From: Pseudomonadota bacterium
GTDB lineage: Bacteria > Pseudomonadota > Gammaproteobacteria > Halothiobacillales > Halothiobacillaceae
Reading direction: 5' to 3'
Length of the DNA stretch: 14,433 nucleotides
NCBI GenBank assembly: GCA_021795795.1
Contig: JAJYPA010000168.1
Span: 1-14,433 of the forward strand
Under the pieces are notes generated by a model. The model was not told where the DNA came from, ran no database searches, and saw only the letters and a program-made list of their open reading frames with translations. Below are positions 1-8,400 of the stretch, piece by piece. Each line of letters opens with the position of its first letter. The first letter of the stretch is position 1. The translations under genes and the position numbers were made by a program.

Positions 1-17
1 TCCATCGGTACCTCCTT
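1..17 (-). promoter_or_regulatory. Ribosome-binding site and start codon of a divergent gene cut by the left edge
   Basis: Read on the minus strand, positions 17-11 give AAGGAGG and positions 5-3 give ATG, with a 5-nt gap. This is a near-ideal bacterial translation start pointing out of the window. Only the first codon and two further bases are visible, so nothing can be said of the product. If real, the region between it and cmr2 (6-135) is a divergent promoter region, which leaves no room for a cmr1 gene directly upstream of cmr2. Confidence 0.45.
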
Positions 18-88
18 CGTCGTGTGCTTGGCGGCTCACAACGTCGGTTCTCCGATGGACTCCACTATATGTCAAACATCTACTGTCA

Positions 89-105
89 CCCCGGCAAAGC
101 CGGGG
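89..105 (+). terminator. GC-rich hairpin upstream of cmr2 (terminator- or attenuator-like)
   Basis: A perfect 7-bp stem, CCCCGGC and GCCGGGG, closes on an AAA loop and is followed about ten bases later by a T-rich stretch (TATTTTT at 113-119). It sits about 30 nt before the cmr2 start. The shape is that of a rho-independent terminator, though the T tract is offset from the stem. It could end readthrough from the left, or attenuate the cmr transcript if the promoter lies before it. I see no convincing sigma70 promoter for cmr2 in 1-135. Confidence 0.4.
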
Positions 106-135
106 GATTTCCTATTTTTGGTTAAGGTCAATCAC

Positions 136-1965
136 ATGCCCCAACTCATCGAAATCGCCTTTGGCCCCGTGCAGGACTTCATCGCGGCGGCACGTCGCAC
201 CGCAGACCTCTGGGCCGGTTCCCGTCTACTTTCTGAGGTCGCCCGTGCCGCCGGACAATCCTTACTAGACGATGGTGCCCAGCTTATCTATCCGGCAGAA
301 GAACGGGTCAGAAACCGCGAGAGTCATCAGAGCAACATCTCCAACGTCCTGCTCGCTCAGATAGACGCCGCAGGTGCTCAACCGGCGGAAATTGCAACCC
401 GGGCAATAGCCGCCGCCCGCCGGGTGCTCGCGCACAGGGGAGAGGATGCCCTGAAGCGGCACCCGAATTTACGGCAGGATATTTTCCGCGCTCAGTTGCA
501 AGACGCACTGGAAGCCTACGCGGCATGGGCGGAACTTCCGGCCGAAGAAGACTACCGCATCAGCTACAAGAAACTCAAAACAGCTTTCGCCCAACGCAAA
601 AACACCCGCGATTTTTTACCTTTTAGCGATGATTGCCAGCCCCTCCCCAAGAACTCCTTTGATGGTCTGCGCGAGACGGTGCTGCCGGAAGAAAAACACT
701 GGCGCGGCAAATGGCGGGAATTACGCCTCAATCCCGGTGAGCAACTGGATGCCCTGGGTGTGCTCAAACGCATGATCGGGCGAGAAGATGAAGGCAAATT
801 CACCCCGCTTACCAGACTGGCGGCGCATGATTGGTTGTGCCAGCTCAATTCTATCGATCTGGAAACACTGGGCAATGCCTACGAAGCATTAGTGAAACAC
901 GGTATCGCCACACGGGTGCAAAGTAATGAGGGCGCCTATCGCGCGTTTCCCTATGATGCTGGATTACTTTATCAAGAACGGCTGCAAGGTGCCTATGCAG
1001 AGGCCGAAGAATGCGACGATCCGCAAGCCGCCAAAGATGATTTGAAGCAGTTGGAAAAAATCGCTCGGCCTATCTGGCGAAAATATGGTCACCCCCTGCC
1101 CTACGCGGCAATACTTGTCGCCGATGGCGACCGCATGGGTAAATTTGTCGCCGCAGCGCAAACCGCAGAACATCATGGAACCCTCACGCTTGCCCTTGCC
1201 AAATTTGCCGATGAGGCAATTAAAATTTGTCGGGATGGCAGTGGTCAGGCGGTTTACGCCGGAGGTGAAGATGTTATGGCGCTCCTCCCGCTTTCCGCCA
1301 TTTTGACGGTGCCGGCCGAGCTCTCAAGACAATTCGGTAACGACATTGCTGCACTTTCTAAGGAACTTTCCGATTTGGGTCATGCTGACAAAGCGCCCAC
1401 GCTACGGGTAGGTGTGGCAATTGCCCACATTCTTCAGCCCCTCGGCACCATTCGTGATTATGGCGACGCCGCAGAAAAATATGCAAAAGGACTGAGCGGT
1501 ACCGACCAACAGGGTAACGCTCTGGGACTGCGTTTGCATATCCGGGCTGGTCATGTGCTGTCTTTAAGACTGCCTTTTCAGGAAAAGGGTGAGAAAGCAG
1601 AAACGATAATCCTTAAGAATTGGATACGTGCCTATAAAGAAGGCAAGTTTTCGACCCGTTTGGGTTATGAAATGCGTGGCCTTGCCGATCGCATTCGTAC
1701 GCAAAAACTACCTGATAATCTGGTGGAAAATGAATTATCCAGGCTGCTGGACAAGGTTCAGGAAAGCGGCGGGCAAAATTTTCTGGATGCTAAATGGAAA
1801 GAGGCTCTGATTGAACGCATAGATCTTGAAAAAATTCGCAAACAACCGGAGCAAACGCCGTATCTTCAAACCGATGCACTCCATCGACTCGGAGAGGAAC
1901 TCATTTTCGCCCGCTGGCTCTCTGCTCACAGCCAGGCCGACCTGATCGCCGGAGAACACGCATGA
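136..1965 (+). CDS. cmr2: Cmr2/Cas10, type III-B large subunit without an HD domain
   Basis: Large subunit of the Cmr interference complex. In this family the palm domains make cyclic oligoadenylate when target RNA is bound. The chosen ATG at 136 (609 aa) starts directly in the Cmr2 N-terminal signature FGPVQDFIAAARRTADLWAG and has AAGGT about 7 nt upstream; an earlier GTG at 22 would add an unconserved 38-residue tail. The first palm domain shows DGDRMG at residues 330-335. The second palm carries GGED at 376-379 where the family consensus is GGDD. No N-terminal HD nuclease domain is present, so target-activated ssDNA cutting is not expected. It overlaps cmr3 by 4 nt (ATGA), indicating translational coupling. 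Identity is firm; cOA synthesis is inferred from the palm motifs and the CARF genes nearby. Confidence 0.95.
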   Translation: MPQLIEIAFGPVQDFIAAARRTADLWAGSRLLSEVARAAGQSLLDDGAQLIYPAEERVRNRESHQSNISNVLLAQIDAAGAQPAEIATRAIAAARRVLAHRGEDALKRHPNLRQDIFRAQLQDALEAYAAWAELPAEEDYRISYKKLKTAFAQRKNTRDFLPFSDDCQPLPKNSFDGLRETVLPEEKHWRGKWRELRLNPGEQLDALGVLKRMIGREDEGKFTPLTRLAAHDWLCQLNSIDLETLGNAYEALVKHGIATRVQSNEGAYRAFPYDAGLLYQERLQGAYAEAEECDDPQAAKDDLKQLEKIARPIWRKYGHPLPYAAILVADGDRMGKFVAAAQTAEHHGTLTLALAKFADEAIKICRDGSGQAVYAGGEDVMALLPLSAILTVPAELSRQFGNDIAALSKELSDLGHADKAPTLRVGVAIAHILQPLGTIRDYGDAAEKYAKGLSGTDQQGNALGLRLHIRAGHVLSLRLPFQEKGEKAETIILKNWIRAYKEGKFSTRLGYEMRGLADRIRTQKLPDNLVENELSRLLDKVQESGGQNFLDAKWKEALIERIDLEKIRKQPEQTPYLQTDALHRLGEELIFARWLSAHSQADLIAGEHA

Positions 1966-3146
1966 CCCACTATTATCAACTTGATCCCACCGCCCCCTTG
2001 GTCTTTCGCTCCGGTCGCCCCTTCGGTAGCGGCGGGCGGGATGGCAGCCGTTTCCCCTGGCCATCGGCGATCGCCGGAGCACTGCGCACCGCCTGGATGC
2101 GCGATCAGGGCGACGTCAATTTCCAACGCGCGCAAGAGTCCCTGGAATTGGCGGCAGCGGGGCCTTTTCTCATTGGCCCGGAAGGCCTTCTGTACGTGCC
2201 CAAACCGGCGGATGCCCTGGTGCTGCGCGATGAGGACGGCCAAAACACCAAGCACCACACTACCCAGACGCTCCAGATTCACCGGATGCAGCCGGGCAAA
2301 TTCCCCGAAGGCTGTGGCAGCACCTTGCCCCAAGGGCTTTGCCCAGTCGTCGTGCCTACTGATCCGGTCGGTAAACCGCAAAGTACGGCCAGCTTCTGGC
2401 GGCTGGATCAACTCCTGGCATGGGACAGCGGCCAACCTTTCCCGATGGATCAACTGGAACCCGCCGCCGAACCCGCCCCATTTCGTCACCGTCAAATCAG
2501 TACCCACGTTCAGATAGACCGTAAGACCGGCGCCAGCAAGGAAGGACAACTGTTCCAGATCGAAGGTCTGGACTTTGGTCGCGCCCGCCAACCGGACGGA
2601 GACGGCTTTTCCAGCGAGCACTGGGCGCTGGGTGCACGCTTCTCCTCTCCGCTCACAGAGGGACTGATTCACTTGGGCGGTGAGCGACGCGCCACTTGGC
2701 TGCAATCCGGCGTGGATCATCTGTTCGCCATGCCCCCAGCACTCGCCCAGGATGTCAGCACCGCACCTGGTGTGGCGCTCACCTTCTGCACACCGGCCCT
2801 CTTTTCTCAAGGTTGGAAGCCGGGCTGGCTGGATAACGCGCTTTGCGGAGAATTCCCCGGCATTTCCGGCCTGCGCCTGCGTCTTATCGCCTGTGCCCTG
2901 GAGCGTTGGCAGGGCATTTCCGGCTGGGACCTTGCCCGCCAGCAACCCAAGCCCGCCCGCAAAGCCGTCGCCGCCGGCAGCACCTACTGGTTCGAGATAC
3001 TGGAAAGGCCAACGGATGCTCAATGGCCACAGGCACTCTGGCTGGCATCACTCAGTGACACGACACAAGATCGTCGCGACGGCTGGGGCGCCGTCATTCC
3101 TCGCATTGCCCAAGACACCGATTTCTCTCTTTGCACACAAGGATAG
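1962..3146 (+). CDS. cmr3: Cmr3, RAMP subunit of the type III-B complex
   Basis: Cmr3 is the Cas5-like RAMP protein that caps the 5' handle end of the crRNA next to Cmr2. The 394-aa product has the typical N-terminal segment with LVFRSGRPFG (residues about 13-22), a mid-protein stretch rich in conserved aromatic and glycine residues, and the C-terminal Cmr3 signature ISGWDLARQQPKPARKAVAA followed by GSTYWFE. The order between cmr2 and cmr4 is standard. The start overlaps the cmr2 stop (ATGA), and the stop lies 4 nt before cmr4. A 365-codon open frame exists on the opposite strand over the same region but has no family features. Length and motifs leave little doubt. Confidence 0.93.
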   Translation: MTHYYQLDPTAPLVFRSGRPFGSGGRDGSRFPWPSAIAGALRTAWMRDQGDVNFQRAQESLELAAAGPFLIGPEGLLYVPKPADALVLRDEDGQNTKHHTTQTLQIHRMQPGKFPEGCGSTLPQGLCPVVVPTDPVGKPQSTASFWRLDQLLAWDSGQPFPMDQLEPAAEPAPFRHRQISTHVQIDRKTGASKEGQLFQIEGLDFGRARQPDGDGFSSEHWALGARFSSPLTEGLIHLGGERRATWLQSGVDHLFAMPPALAQDVSTAPGVALTFCTPALFSQGWKPGWLDNALCGEFPGISGLRLRLIACALERWQGISGWDLARQQPKPARKAVAAGSTYWFEILERPTDAQWPQALWLASLSDTTQDRRDGWGAVIPRIAQDTDFSLCTQG

Positions 3147-3150
3147 CACC

Positions 3151-4029
3151 ATGATGAAAACCCAAATCTATCACCTGCACGCCATTTCTCCCGTTCACGT
3201 CGGCGTCGGTCAAGCCATTGGCACCGTCGATTTACCTATTGCCCGGGAACGGGCCGCGAATCTGCCCATGATTCCCGGCTCTGCGGTGAAGGGTGTACTG
3301 CGCGATGCCTTCCAGGATAATCGCCCTTTGCAAAAAACGCTCTTCGGCCCCGAAGAAATCAACAAGGACAGCGACAGTCATGCCGGCGCCCTCGCCTTTG
3401 GTGACGCATTGCTGCTCGCCCTGCCGGTACGCTCACTGGTCGGGATGGTTGCCTTCGTCACGTCCCCCTTTCTCCTCTCGCGCTACCAGCAGGCCGCACA
3501 GCGTAGCATCGCCATTCCATTACCAGAAGTGCCCAAAATTGCGCAGGATAACGATGCCTTGGTCGCTGATTCCAGCACGAATATCACCCGCGCCAATGCA
3601 CAACAGCACGACATGCTGATTCTGGAAGACCTCGATCTGATCGCCAAAAAAGACCCGAAAGCCAAAGCCTGGGCGCAATATCTGGCGCAGCAGGTCAAAG
3701 ACGAACACTGGGTCCCGCATTTCGAGGCCCGTTTTGCCATCGTCTCCGATTCGGTACTGGGTTTCCTGGCCGATACCGCTACCGAGATCCGCAGCCGCAT
3801 CCGTATTGACGACGAAAAACGCACAGTAAAAAAGGGAGCGCTCTGGTATGAGGAGAATCTCCCGGCAGAAAGCCTGCTCTACGGCATACTGGGTGTTGAC
3901 CAGCCCCATGACGACAGCGGTCTCAGCGATACCGGCGCTGCTTTTACCGAACATCTGGGCAGTGATGCGCTTATCCAGATCGGTGGCAAAGCCACCGTAG
4001 GCCGCGGTCTCGTCCGCTTTCTGGTCTGA
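3151..4029 (+). CDS. cmr4: Cmr4, backbone RNase subunit
   Basis: Cmr4 is the Cas7-type subunit that forms the filament of the Cmr complex and cuts bound target RNA at regular intervals. The product (292 aa) begins with the RAMP fold motif ISPVHVGVGQAIGTVDLPIA. Asp27 in GTVD is at the position of the catalytic Asp of characterised Cmr4 proteins. MIPGSAVKGVLRD follows at about 39-51, and the glycine-rich loop GGKATVGRGLVRF ends the protein. The ATG at 3151 has AAGGAT 6 nt upstream and lies 4 nt after the cmr3 stop; the next codon is also ATG. The same frame is open much further upstream (to 2680), but that part lies inside cmr3 and does not look like Cmr4. Confidence 0.95.
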   Translation: MMKTQIYHLHAISPVHVGVGQAIGTVDLPIARERAANLPMIPGSAVKGVLRDAFQDNRPLQKTLFGPEEINKDSDSHAGALAFGDALLLALPVRSLVGMVAFVTSPFLLSRYQQAAQRSIAIPLPEVPKIAQDNDALVADSSTNITRANAQQHDMLILEDLDLIAKKDPKAKAWAQYLAQQVKDEHWVPHFEARFAIVSDSVLGFLADTATEIRSRIRIDDEKRTVKKGALWYEENLPAESLLYGILGVDQPHDDSGLSDTGAAFTEHLGSDALIQIGGKATVGRGLVRFLV

Positions 4030-4039
4030 GGAGGCTAGC

Positions 4040-4441
4040 ATGAGATTACGTCAATCCGAAATTGCCGAAAAAGCGCTGGAGTGCATTACTACCGCTTCCG
4101 CACAGCGCGACCAATTCGACGAGTATGGCACCCGCGCCAACAGCTTTCCCACCATGATTCTACAATCGGGTCTCGCTCAGTCGCTGGGCTTTTTGCGCGC
4201 CAAATCAGGTAACGACAGCCCGCTTAAAAAGGCCTACGCACAATATTACAAAGACATGGTCACCCTCGTTCGTGTGGCTATGCCCGCCCTACCCATGGAT
4301 GGAGAAGCTTTTTATCAGGAAGTCCTGAAAGCTGAACTCAGTGACTACCGCCGCATCAGCCAGGTCACCCTGGATGGCGCCGTATGGCTCAAACGTCTGT
4401 ATCAAGGCACCGCAAAATCAGAGAAAGGAGGGCAACACTGA
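4040..4441 (+). CDS. cmr5: Cmr5, small helical subunit
   Basis: Cmr5 is the small alpha-helical subunit that lies along the target-RNA face of the Cmr filament. The product is 133 aa, close to the usual length. The family pattern is visible as YGTRANSFPTMILQSGLAQS followed by LGFLRAK, then a tyrosine-rich helix (AYAQYYKDMVTL). The presence of Cmr5 argues for subtype III-B. The ATG has a perfect AGGAGG at 4029-4034, 5 nt upstream, which itself overlaps the cmr4 stop codon. The TGA stop shares its A with the cmr6 ATG. The strong ribosome-binding site fits a subunit needed in several copies per complex. Confidence 0.92.
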   Translation: MRLRQSEIAEKALECITTASAQRDQFDEYGTRANSFPTMILQSGLAQSLGFLRAKSGNDSPLKKAYAQYYKDMVTLVRVAMPALPMDGEAFYQEVLKAELSDYRRISQVTLDGAVWLKRLYQGTAKSEKGGQH

Positions 4442-5226
4442 TGCCCACACTACTCGGCAGAACGCGCATCAACGCCATCCACAGCGCCTTGCCCAGCCGG
4501 GGCGAAATACACCCTGGTTTGCGTATTGCCCATGGTTTGGATCGCTGGCCGGAGGGAGACAGCAGCGACGCCAAACACAAGCTCATTGCCAAAATTGCCG
4601 AACTGGAAGTCCCCGCCTTTTATAAAAAAGCGCTGGAGCGCTGGCAGCGGGTTACGGCCGACAAAGCGCGTTTTCACGCTTTCAGTGGTGATATCAGGCA
4701 GCGCCTTTACATCGGCGTCACCAGAGATAGCCCATTGGAAACCGGCGTCACCGTCTCCCACAGTTACGGCATGCCCATCATTCCAGGATCCAGCCTCAAG
4801 GGACTGGCCCGTGCCGCAGCGACCTATCTGGAGCACAACGGCAGCTTCCAAATCCGTCCAGAGGTCATGCAGTGGCTCTTTGGTGAAGGGGGCGACACAG
4901 GAGAAAGTGGTGGTCTGTATTTTCACGATGCCTGGTGGACCGGCAGCGGCGAACCATTCGTTGCGGAAATCGTCACTCCGCACCACGCCGGCTACTACGG
5001 TAAAGAGGGCAAAGAGCCTGCCAGTGATACTGACAGCCCCATACCCGCTCCCCAGATTGCCGTGCAGGGCGGTTTCTATTTTGTCATAGAAGGCGACGCC
5101 GCCTGGGGTCCCGTTGCTGCTGCACTCCTGCAGAATGGTCTGCAACAATGGGGTATCGGTGGTAAAAAAAGCTCCGGCTATGGTCGGTTTGATACTTTCA
5201 CCGCAACCAAGGGCAATCGCTTATGA
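4441..5226 (+). CDS. cmr6: Cmr6, RAMP subunit at the 3' end of crRNA
   Basis: Cmr6 is a Cas7-like RAMP subunit near the 3' end of the crRNA. The product is 261 aa from the ATG at 4441, which overlaps the cmr5 stop (TGATG) and is preceded by AAGGAGG at 4425-4431. Family features in order are a basic N-terminal segment with HPGLRIAHGL, the RAMP strand RLYIGVTRDSPLETGV (about 92-107), YGMPIIPGSSLKGLARAA (about 111-128), a conserved W-LFGEGGDTGESGG segment, and the terminal glycine-rich loop GIGGKKSSGYGRF. The 3' end overlaps the next gene by ATGA. An open frame extends upstream to 4384 but only within cmr5. No cmr1 homologue follows or precedes. Confidence 0.92.
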   Translation: MPTLLGRTRINAIHSALPSRGEIHPGLRIAHGLDRWPEGDSSDAKHKLIAKIAELEVPAFYKKALERWQRVTADKARFHAFSGDIRQRLYIGVTRDSPLETGVTVSHSYGMPIIPGSSLKGLARAAATYLEHNGSFQIRPEVMQWLFGEGGDTGESGGLYFHDAWWTGSGEPFVAEIVTPHHAGYYGKEGKEPASDTDSPIPAPQIAVQGGFYFVIEGDAAWGPVAAALLQNGLQQWGIGGKKSSGYGRFDTFTATKGNRL

Positions 5227-6335
5227 CCGCAACCAGTCGCCCCCGCTGCATCCTCAGCCCCTGCGGCACCAGCCTCATCACCAACATCGCCCGCAATTTC
5301 CCGGATGGTGGCGCTCCGGTCACCAAATACGCCAATGCCCGCACGCGGGAAGACATCCCTGCCATCGAATTAGCCACGCTAGAAACTTATCTGGAAGCAG
5401 CCGAAAAAACGCTCCAGCAGGGTGATGTCACTGCCTGGAGAAAAGCCTCCGCCGAACTCAACGGCATCACCCGACTCTATCCCACGGGTCGGCCGACCGG
5501 CAGCGACATACACTTCATCCTGCGCAGCGACACCTGGCTGGGGGAGCAGACCGCACGGACGATTGCCGACTGGCTCACAGCCCAGGGACAAATCGCCGAA
5601 GTCATCCACATCCCCGATCTGCGCACCGATGACCTCTTCCTTTTCCAGGCCGGCATGAGCAATCTCGTTGGCTGGTGTGCCGAGCATCTTGTCCCGCTGC
5701 GCGAAAGCGGACAGCAGGTGATTTTTCAGCTCAGCGGCGGTTTCAAAAGCGTGCAGGGTTTTTTACAAAGCCTTTCCACCTTCTATGCCGATGAAGCCGT
5801 TTATATTTTTGAAAGCGGTCAGGATCTTCTCCGCCTGCCCCGTCTCCCCGTAAAACTGGACCTTACCGGCACGATTCGTGAGCACTTCACCGCGTTCCGC
5901 CGCATGGCCGCCGGGCTGACCATGCCTGCCGACGCAGTCGAGGGAATACCGGAAACGCTCCTTCTGGTGATCGACGACGCGGCCACACTATCGCCTTGGG
6001 GTGAACTGGCCTGGGATCAATCCGGAAAATACCTGTTCAGCGAACAACTCTGGGAGGCCCCCAGCCCACGCCTGCAATACGGCAACAGATTCATAGACAG
6101 TCTCACCGGTCTTTCCAAAGAACGGCTGCAGACCATCAACACCCGCATAACAGATCTTGCAATCTTTTTAGAAACTGGACAGAACCCAAAGCGTCTGGAT
6201 TTCAAAGCCTTGAAAGGCGACCACCGTCCCTCCACCCATGAATGTGACGCCTGGGCCGACGGCGACGCCCGCCGCCTGTTCGGCCACCATGAAGGAGCAA
6301 TCTTCGTTCTCGACAAACTCTCCCCTCACCTGTGA
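5223..6335 (+). CDS. CARF-RelE effector, Cami1-like (Cas_APE2256/TIGR02619-type CARF)
   Basis: Predicted cyclic-oligoadenylate-activated effector of 370 aa. The N-terminal CARF domain has the APE2256-type motif ILSPCGTSLITN (about 10-21) and a second ligand-site motif FQLSGGFKSVQGF (about 168-180). After about residue 255 comes a segment beginning SPWGELAWDQ. The last 85 residues (RLDFKALKGD, STHECDAWADGDARRLFG, then AIFVLDKLSPH) have the pattern of RelE/HigB-type mRNase folds. CARF-RelE architecture is known from Cami1 of Allochromatium vinosum, which cuts ribosome-bound mRNA when bound to cA4. The gene is coupled by ATGA to cmr6 and by TGATG to RT-cas1, so it is built into the cmr operon. 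The CARF call is firm; the RelE call is from pattern only. The alternative is a ring nuclease of the Sso1393 type. Confidence 0.75.
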   Translation: MTATSRPRCILSPCGTSLITNIARNFPDGGAPVTKYANARTREDIPAIELATLETYLEAAEKTLQQGDVTAWRKASAELNGITRLYPTGRPTGSDIHFILRSDTWLGEQTARTIADWLTAQGQIAEVIHIPDLRTDDLFLFQAGMSNLVGWCAEHLVPLRESGQQVIFQLSGGFKSVQGFLQSLSTFYADEAVYIFESGQDLLRLPRLPVKLDLTGTIREHFTAFRRMAAGLTMPADAVEGIPETLLLVIDDAATLSPWGELAWDQSGKYLFSEQLWEAPSPRLQYGNRFIDSLTGLSKERLQTINTRITDLAIFLETGQNPKRLDFKALKGDHRPSTHECDAWADGDARRLFGHHEGAIFVLDKLSPHL

Positions 6336-8398
6336 TGACCGCCATGAGCCCACTCCTTCAGGAAGCGCTGAGTGATTTCACGCTACTGGACGCCTGGCAC
6401 CGGGTCCGGCAAAACGACGGCGCCGCCGGTGTGGATGGCCAGAGCATTCCTGACTACGCCAACGGCGCCATTGCCCGCCTTCTGGCGCTCCGCCAGCAGG
6501 TGCAGGAGGGCAGTTATCACCCCGACCCTATCCTCCGCGTCTGGATGGATAGGCCCGGTAAAAAACCACGCCCCCTCGGTATTCCCACCGTGCGCGACCG
6601 CATCCTGCAAACCGCTCTAACCATCGTCCTGACCCCGCTGCTGGATCAGCACTTCGCCACCTGCAGCTTCGCCTATCGGCCAGCGCACTCACTGCGCATG
6701 GCACTGGAGCGCGTCATTCAACACCGTGACGAAGGCTACGTCTGGGTCGTCGATGCCGATATTTTCTCCTTCTTCGACCAAATACCGCATCTCAACCTCC
6801 TGATGAAACTGCAGGAAGCCCTCAAGGACCACGCCCTCAACCAGTTCATCGCCCGCTGGCTCTGCGCCCCCGTCATCAATGGCAACCAAAAAGAAAACTC
6901 GCATCAGGGCATTCCCCAAGGTTCCCCCCTTTCGCCCCTATTAGCCAACCTCTATCTCGACCAGATGGACAAGGTCCTGATCGACAAAGGCTACCGGGTC
7001 GTGCGTTATGCCGACGACTTCATCGTTCTTTGTAAAGAACGGGGCGACGCCGAAACCGCCCTGCATCTCAGCGAAGACCTCCTCCACTTGCTGCAACTTC
7101 GCATACAGCCCGAAAAAACGCGCATCACCAATTTTACTGATGGTTTTCATTTTCTCGGCACAGATTTCATCGGCGACACCGTACACTCCGAAACTGTCGA
7201 CCTTGGCCCCCTGGAAACCCTCACCCAGCTTGCCAAAGCCGCGCCCGTCATGGTCACCACGCCCACTCCTCAGGCCGCAGCACACACCAACGCGCAAGCA
7301 CCCGACAAAAATCCGCCACCGGCAGACGAAGAAGAGGACGAGGTCATCGCCTCAGTCGCCCCTATCCTCAGCAAAAAGGCGCGCACCGCCGCCCGTCACA
7401 CCCTCTACGTTGTCGAGCAAGGCGCACTGGTCGGTCTGCGCGCGGGGCGCATCGTCATCCGCCACGAAGGCAAAGAAAAACAGACACTGCCCATTCACCG
7501 GATCGACCAAATGCACCTCTCCGGCAATCAACTACTCTCCACCGCTCTGCTGCGGAGCTGTCGTGACGAAGGGATAGAAGTTTTTGTCAGCGACCTGCCT
7601 GGTAAATGCGACCTGCGCATTGACGATCTCAGCGGCGTCGGCATAGACACACTCGGCAGCCAGTTCCACAGCCAGGAAAAACCAGAGCTACTTTTGGAAA
7701 CAGCCCGCCACATCGTTCAAGGCAAAATCGCCAACAGCCGAACGGTGCTCCGCAAAGCCAACCTCCGCCGCCAGAACGAAGACCTCTCCGCCCTCGACCT
7801 GCCCTTACGCCAACTGCAAGAAGCCGCTCTGCGCAGCGCTACTCTTGACGGACTACGCGGCATCGAAGGGGGTGCCGCCAGGCTGTATTATCAGGGGTTT
7901 AGCGCTCTCATCGCCCCGCGCTGGACGTGGCCCGGACGTAGCCGCCGACCACCGCGTGACCCTGTCAACGCGTTGTTATCTTATGGTTACGGTGTCCTCT
8001 ACCGGAACGTGCTCGCCGCTCTCCATGGCGTCCACCTGAATCCGTACATTGGTATCTACCATCAGCGCCGCCCCGGACATCCCGCTCTCGCTTCTGACCT
8101 GATGGAAGAGTTCCGCGCGCCGATCATAGACCGCCTGGTGCTCAACCTGCTCCTCGACCCCAATACTCAGGAAAGTGACTTTGAGACGAAACCCGACAGC
8201 GACTACGCCTGCCGCATACAGCCCAGTCTACGTAAACGCCTGATTCAATCCTTTGAGGATAGACTCAACAGTGCGATTCAGAACCCCATCAATGGAGAGA
8301 GCAGTGACTACCGTCGTATTATCACCTTTCAGGCCCAACAACTGGCGCAGCTATTTCAGGGGAAAACGCCACACTACCAGGCCTTTACCATCAAATAG
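6335..8398 (+). CDS. cas1: Reverse transcriptase-Cas1 fusion (RT-Cas1)
   Basis: Fusion adaptation integrase of about 687 aa. RT-Cas1 proteins with Cas2 insert spacers and, in characterised cases, can take them from RNA. Residues 1 to about 300 are a group-II-intron-like RT: NDGAAGVDG, RPLGIPTVRDRILQ, DADIFSFFD, QGSPLSPLLANLYLD (from about 195) and the catalytic YADDF (about 225-229). A low-complexity linker rich in Ala and Pro with the acidic run ADEEEDE follows, to about 350. The Cas1 part starts near HTLYVVEQG and keeps Glu in GIEGGAARLYYQGF (about 511), His in IGIYHQRR (about 576) and Asp/Glu in SDLMEEFR (about 588-592). No Cas6 domain is fused. The start is ATG 6335 (TGATG overlap with the previous stop); GTG 6332 and ATG 6344 are alternatives. 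All catalytic residues appear intact. Confidence 0.95.
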   Translation: MTAMSPLLQEALSDFTLLDAWHRVRQNDGAAGVDGQSIPDYANGAIARLLALRQQVQEGSYHPDPILRVWMDRPGKKPRPLGIPTVRDRILQTALTIVLTPLLDQHFATCSFAYRPAHSLRMALERVIQHRDEGYVWVVDADIFSFFDQIPHLNLLMKLQEALKDHALNQFIARWLCAPVINGNQKENSHQGIPQGSPLSPLLANLYLDQMDKVLIDKGYRVVRYADDFIVLCKERGDAETALHLSEDLLHLLQLRIQPEKTRITNFTDGFHFLGTDFIGDTVHSETVDLGPLETLTQLAKAAPVMVTTPTPQAAAHTNAQAPDKNPPPADEEEDEVIASVAPILSKKARTAARHTLYVVEQGALVGLRAGRIVIRHEGKEKQTLPIHRIDQMHLSGNQLLSTALLRSCRDEGIEVFVSDLPGKCDLRIDDLSGVGIDTLGSQFHSQEKPELLLETARHIVQGKIANSRTVLRKANLRRQNEDLSALDLPLRQLQEAALRSATLDGLRGIEGGAARLYYQGFSALIAPRWTWPGRSRRPPRDPVNALLSYGYGVLYRNVLAALHGVHLNPYIGIYHQRRPGHPALASDLMEEFRAPIIDRLVLNLLLDPNTQESDFETKPDSDYACRIQPSLRKRLIQSFEDRLNSAIQNPINGESSDYRRIITFQAQQLAQLFQGKTPHYQAFTIK

Positions 8399-8400
8399 CC

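Noticed and set aside
22..135. N-terminal extension of cmr2 from GTG 22
   Set aside because: The extra residues cross the GC hairpin at 89-105 and are unlike any Cmr2; the conserved sequence starts at ATG 136.
1926..3023. Minus-strand frame of 365 codons opposite cmr3
   Set aside because: It lies fully antisense to cmr3, shows no family motif and has a glycine- and alanine-rich composition typical of a shadow frame in moderately GC-rich DNA.
2680..3150. Upstream extension of the cmr4 frame
   Set aside because: It overlaps cmr3 in another frame, and the Cmr4 family sequence begins only at the ATG at 3151, which has its own SD.
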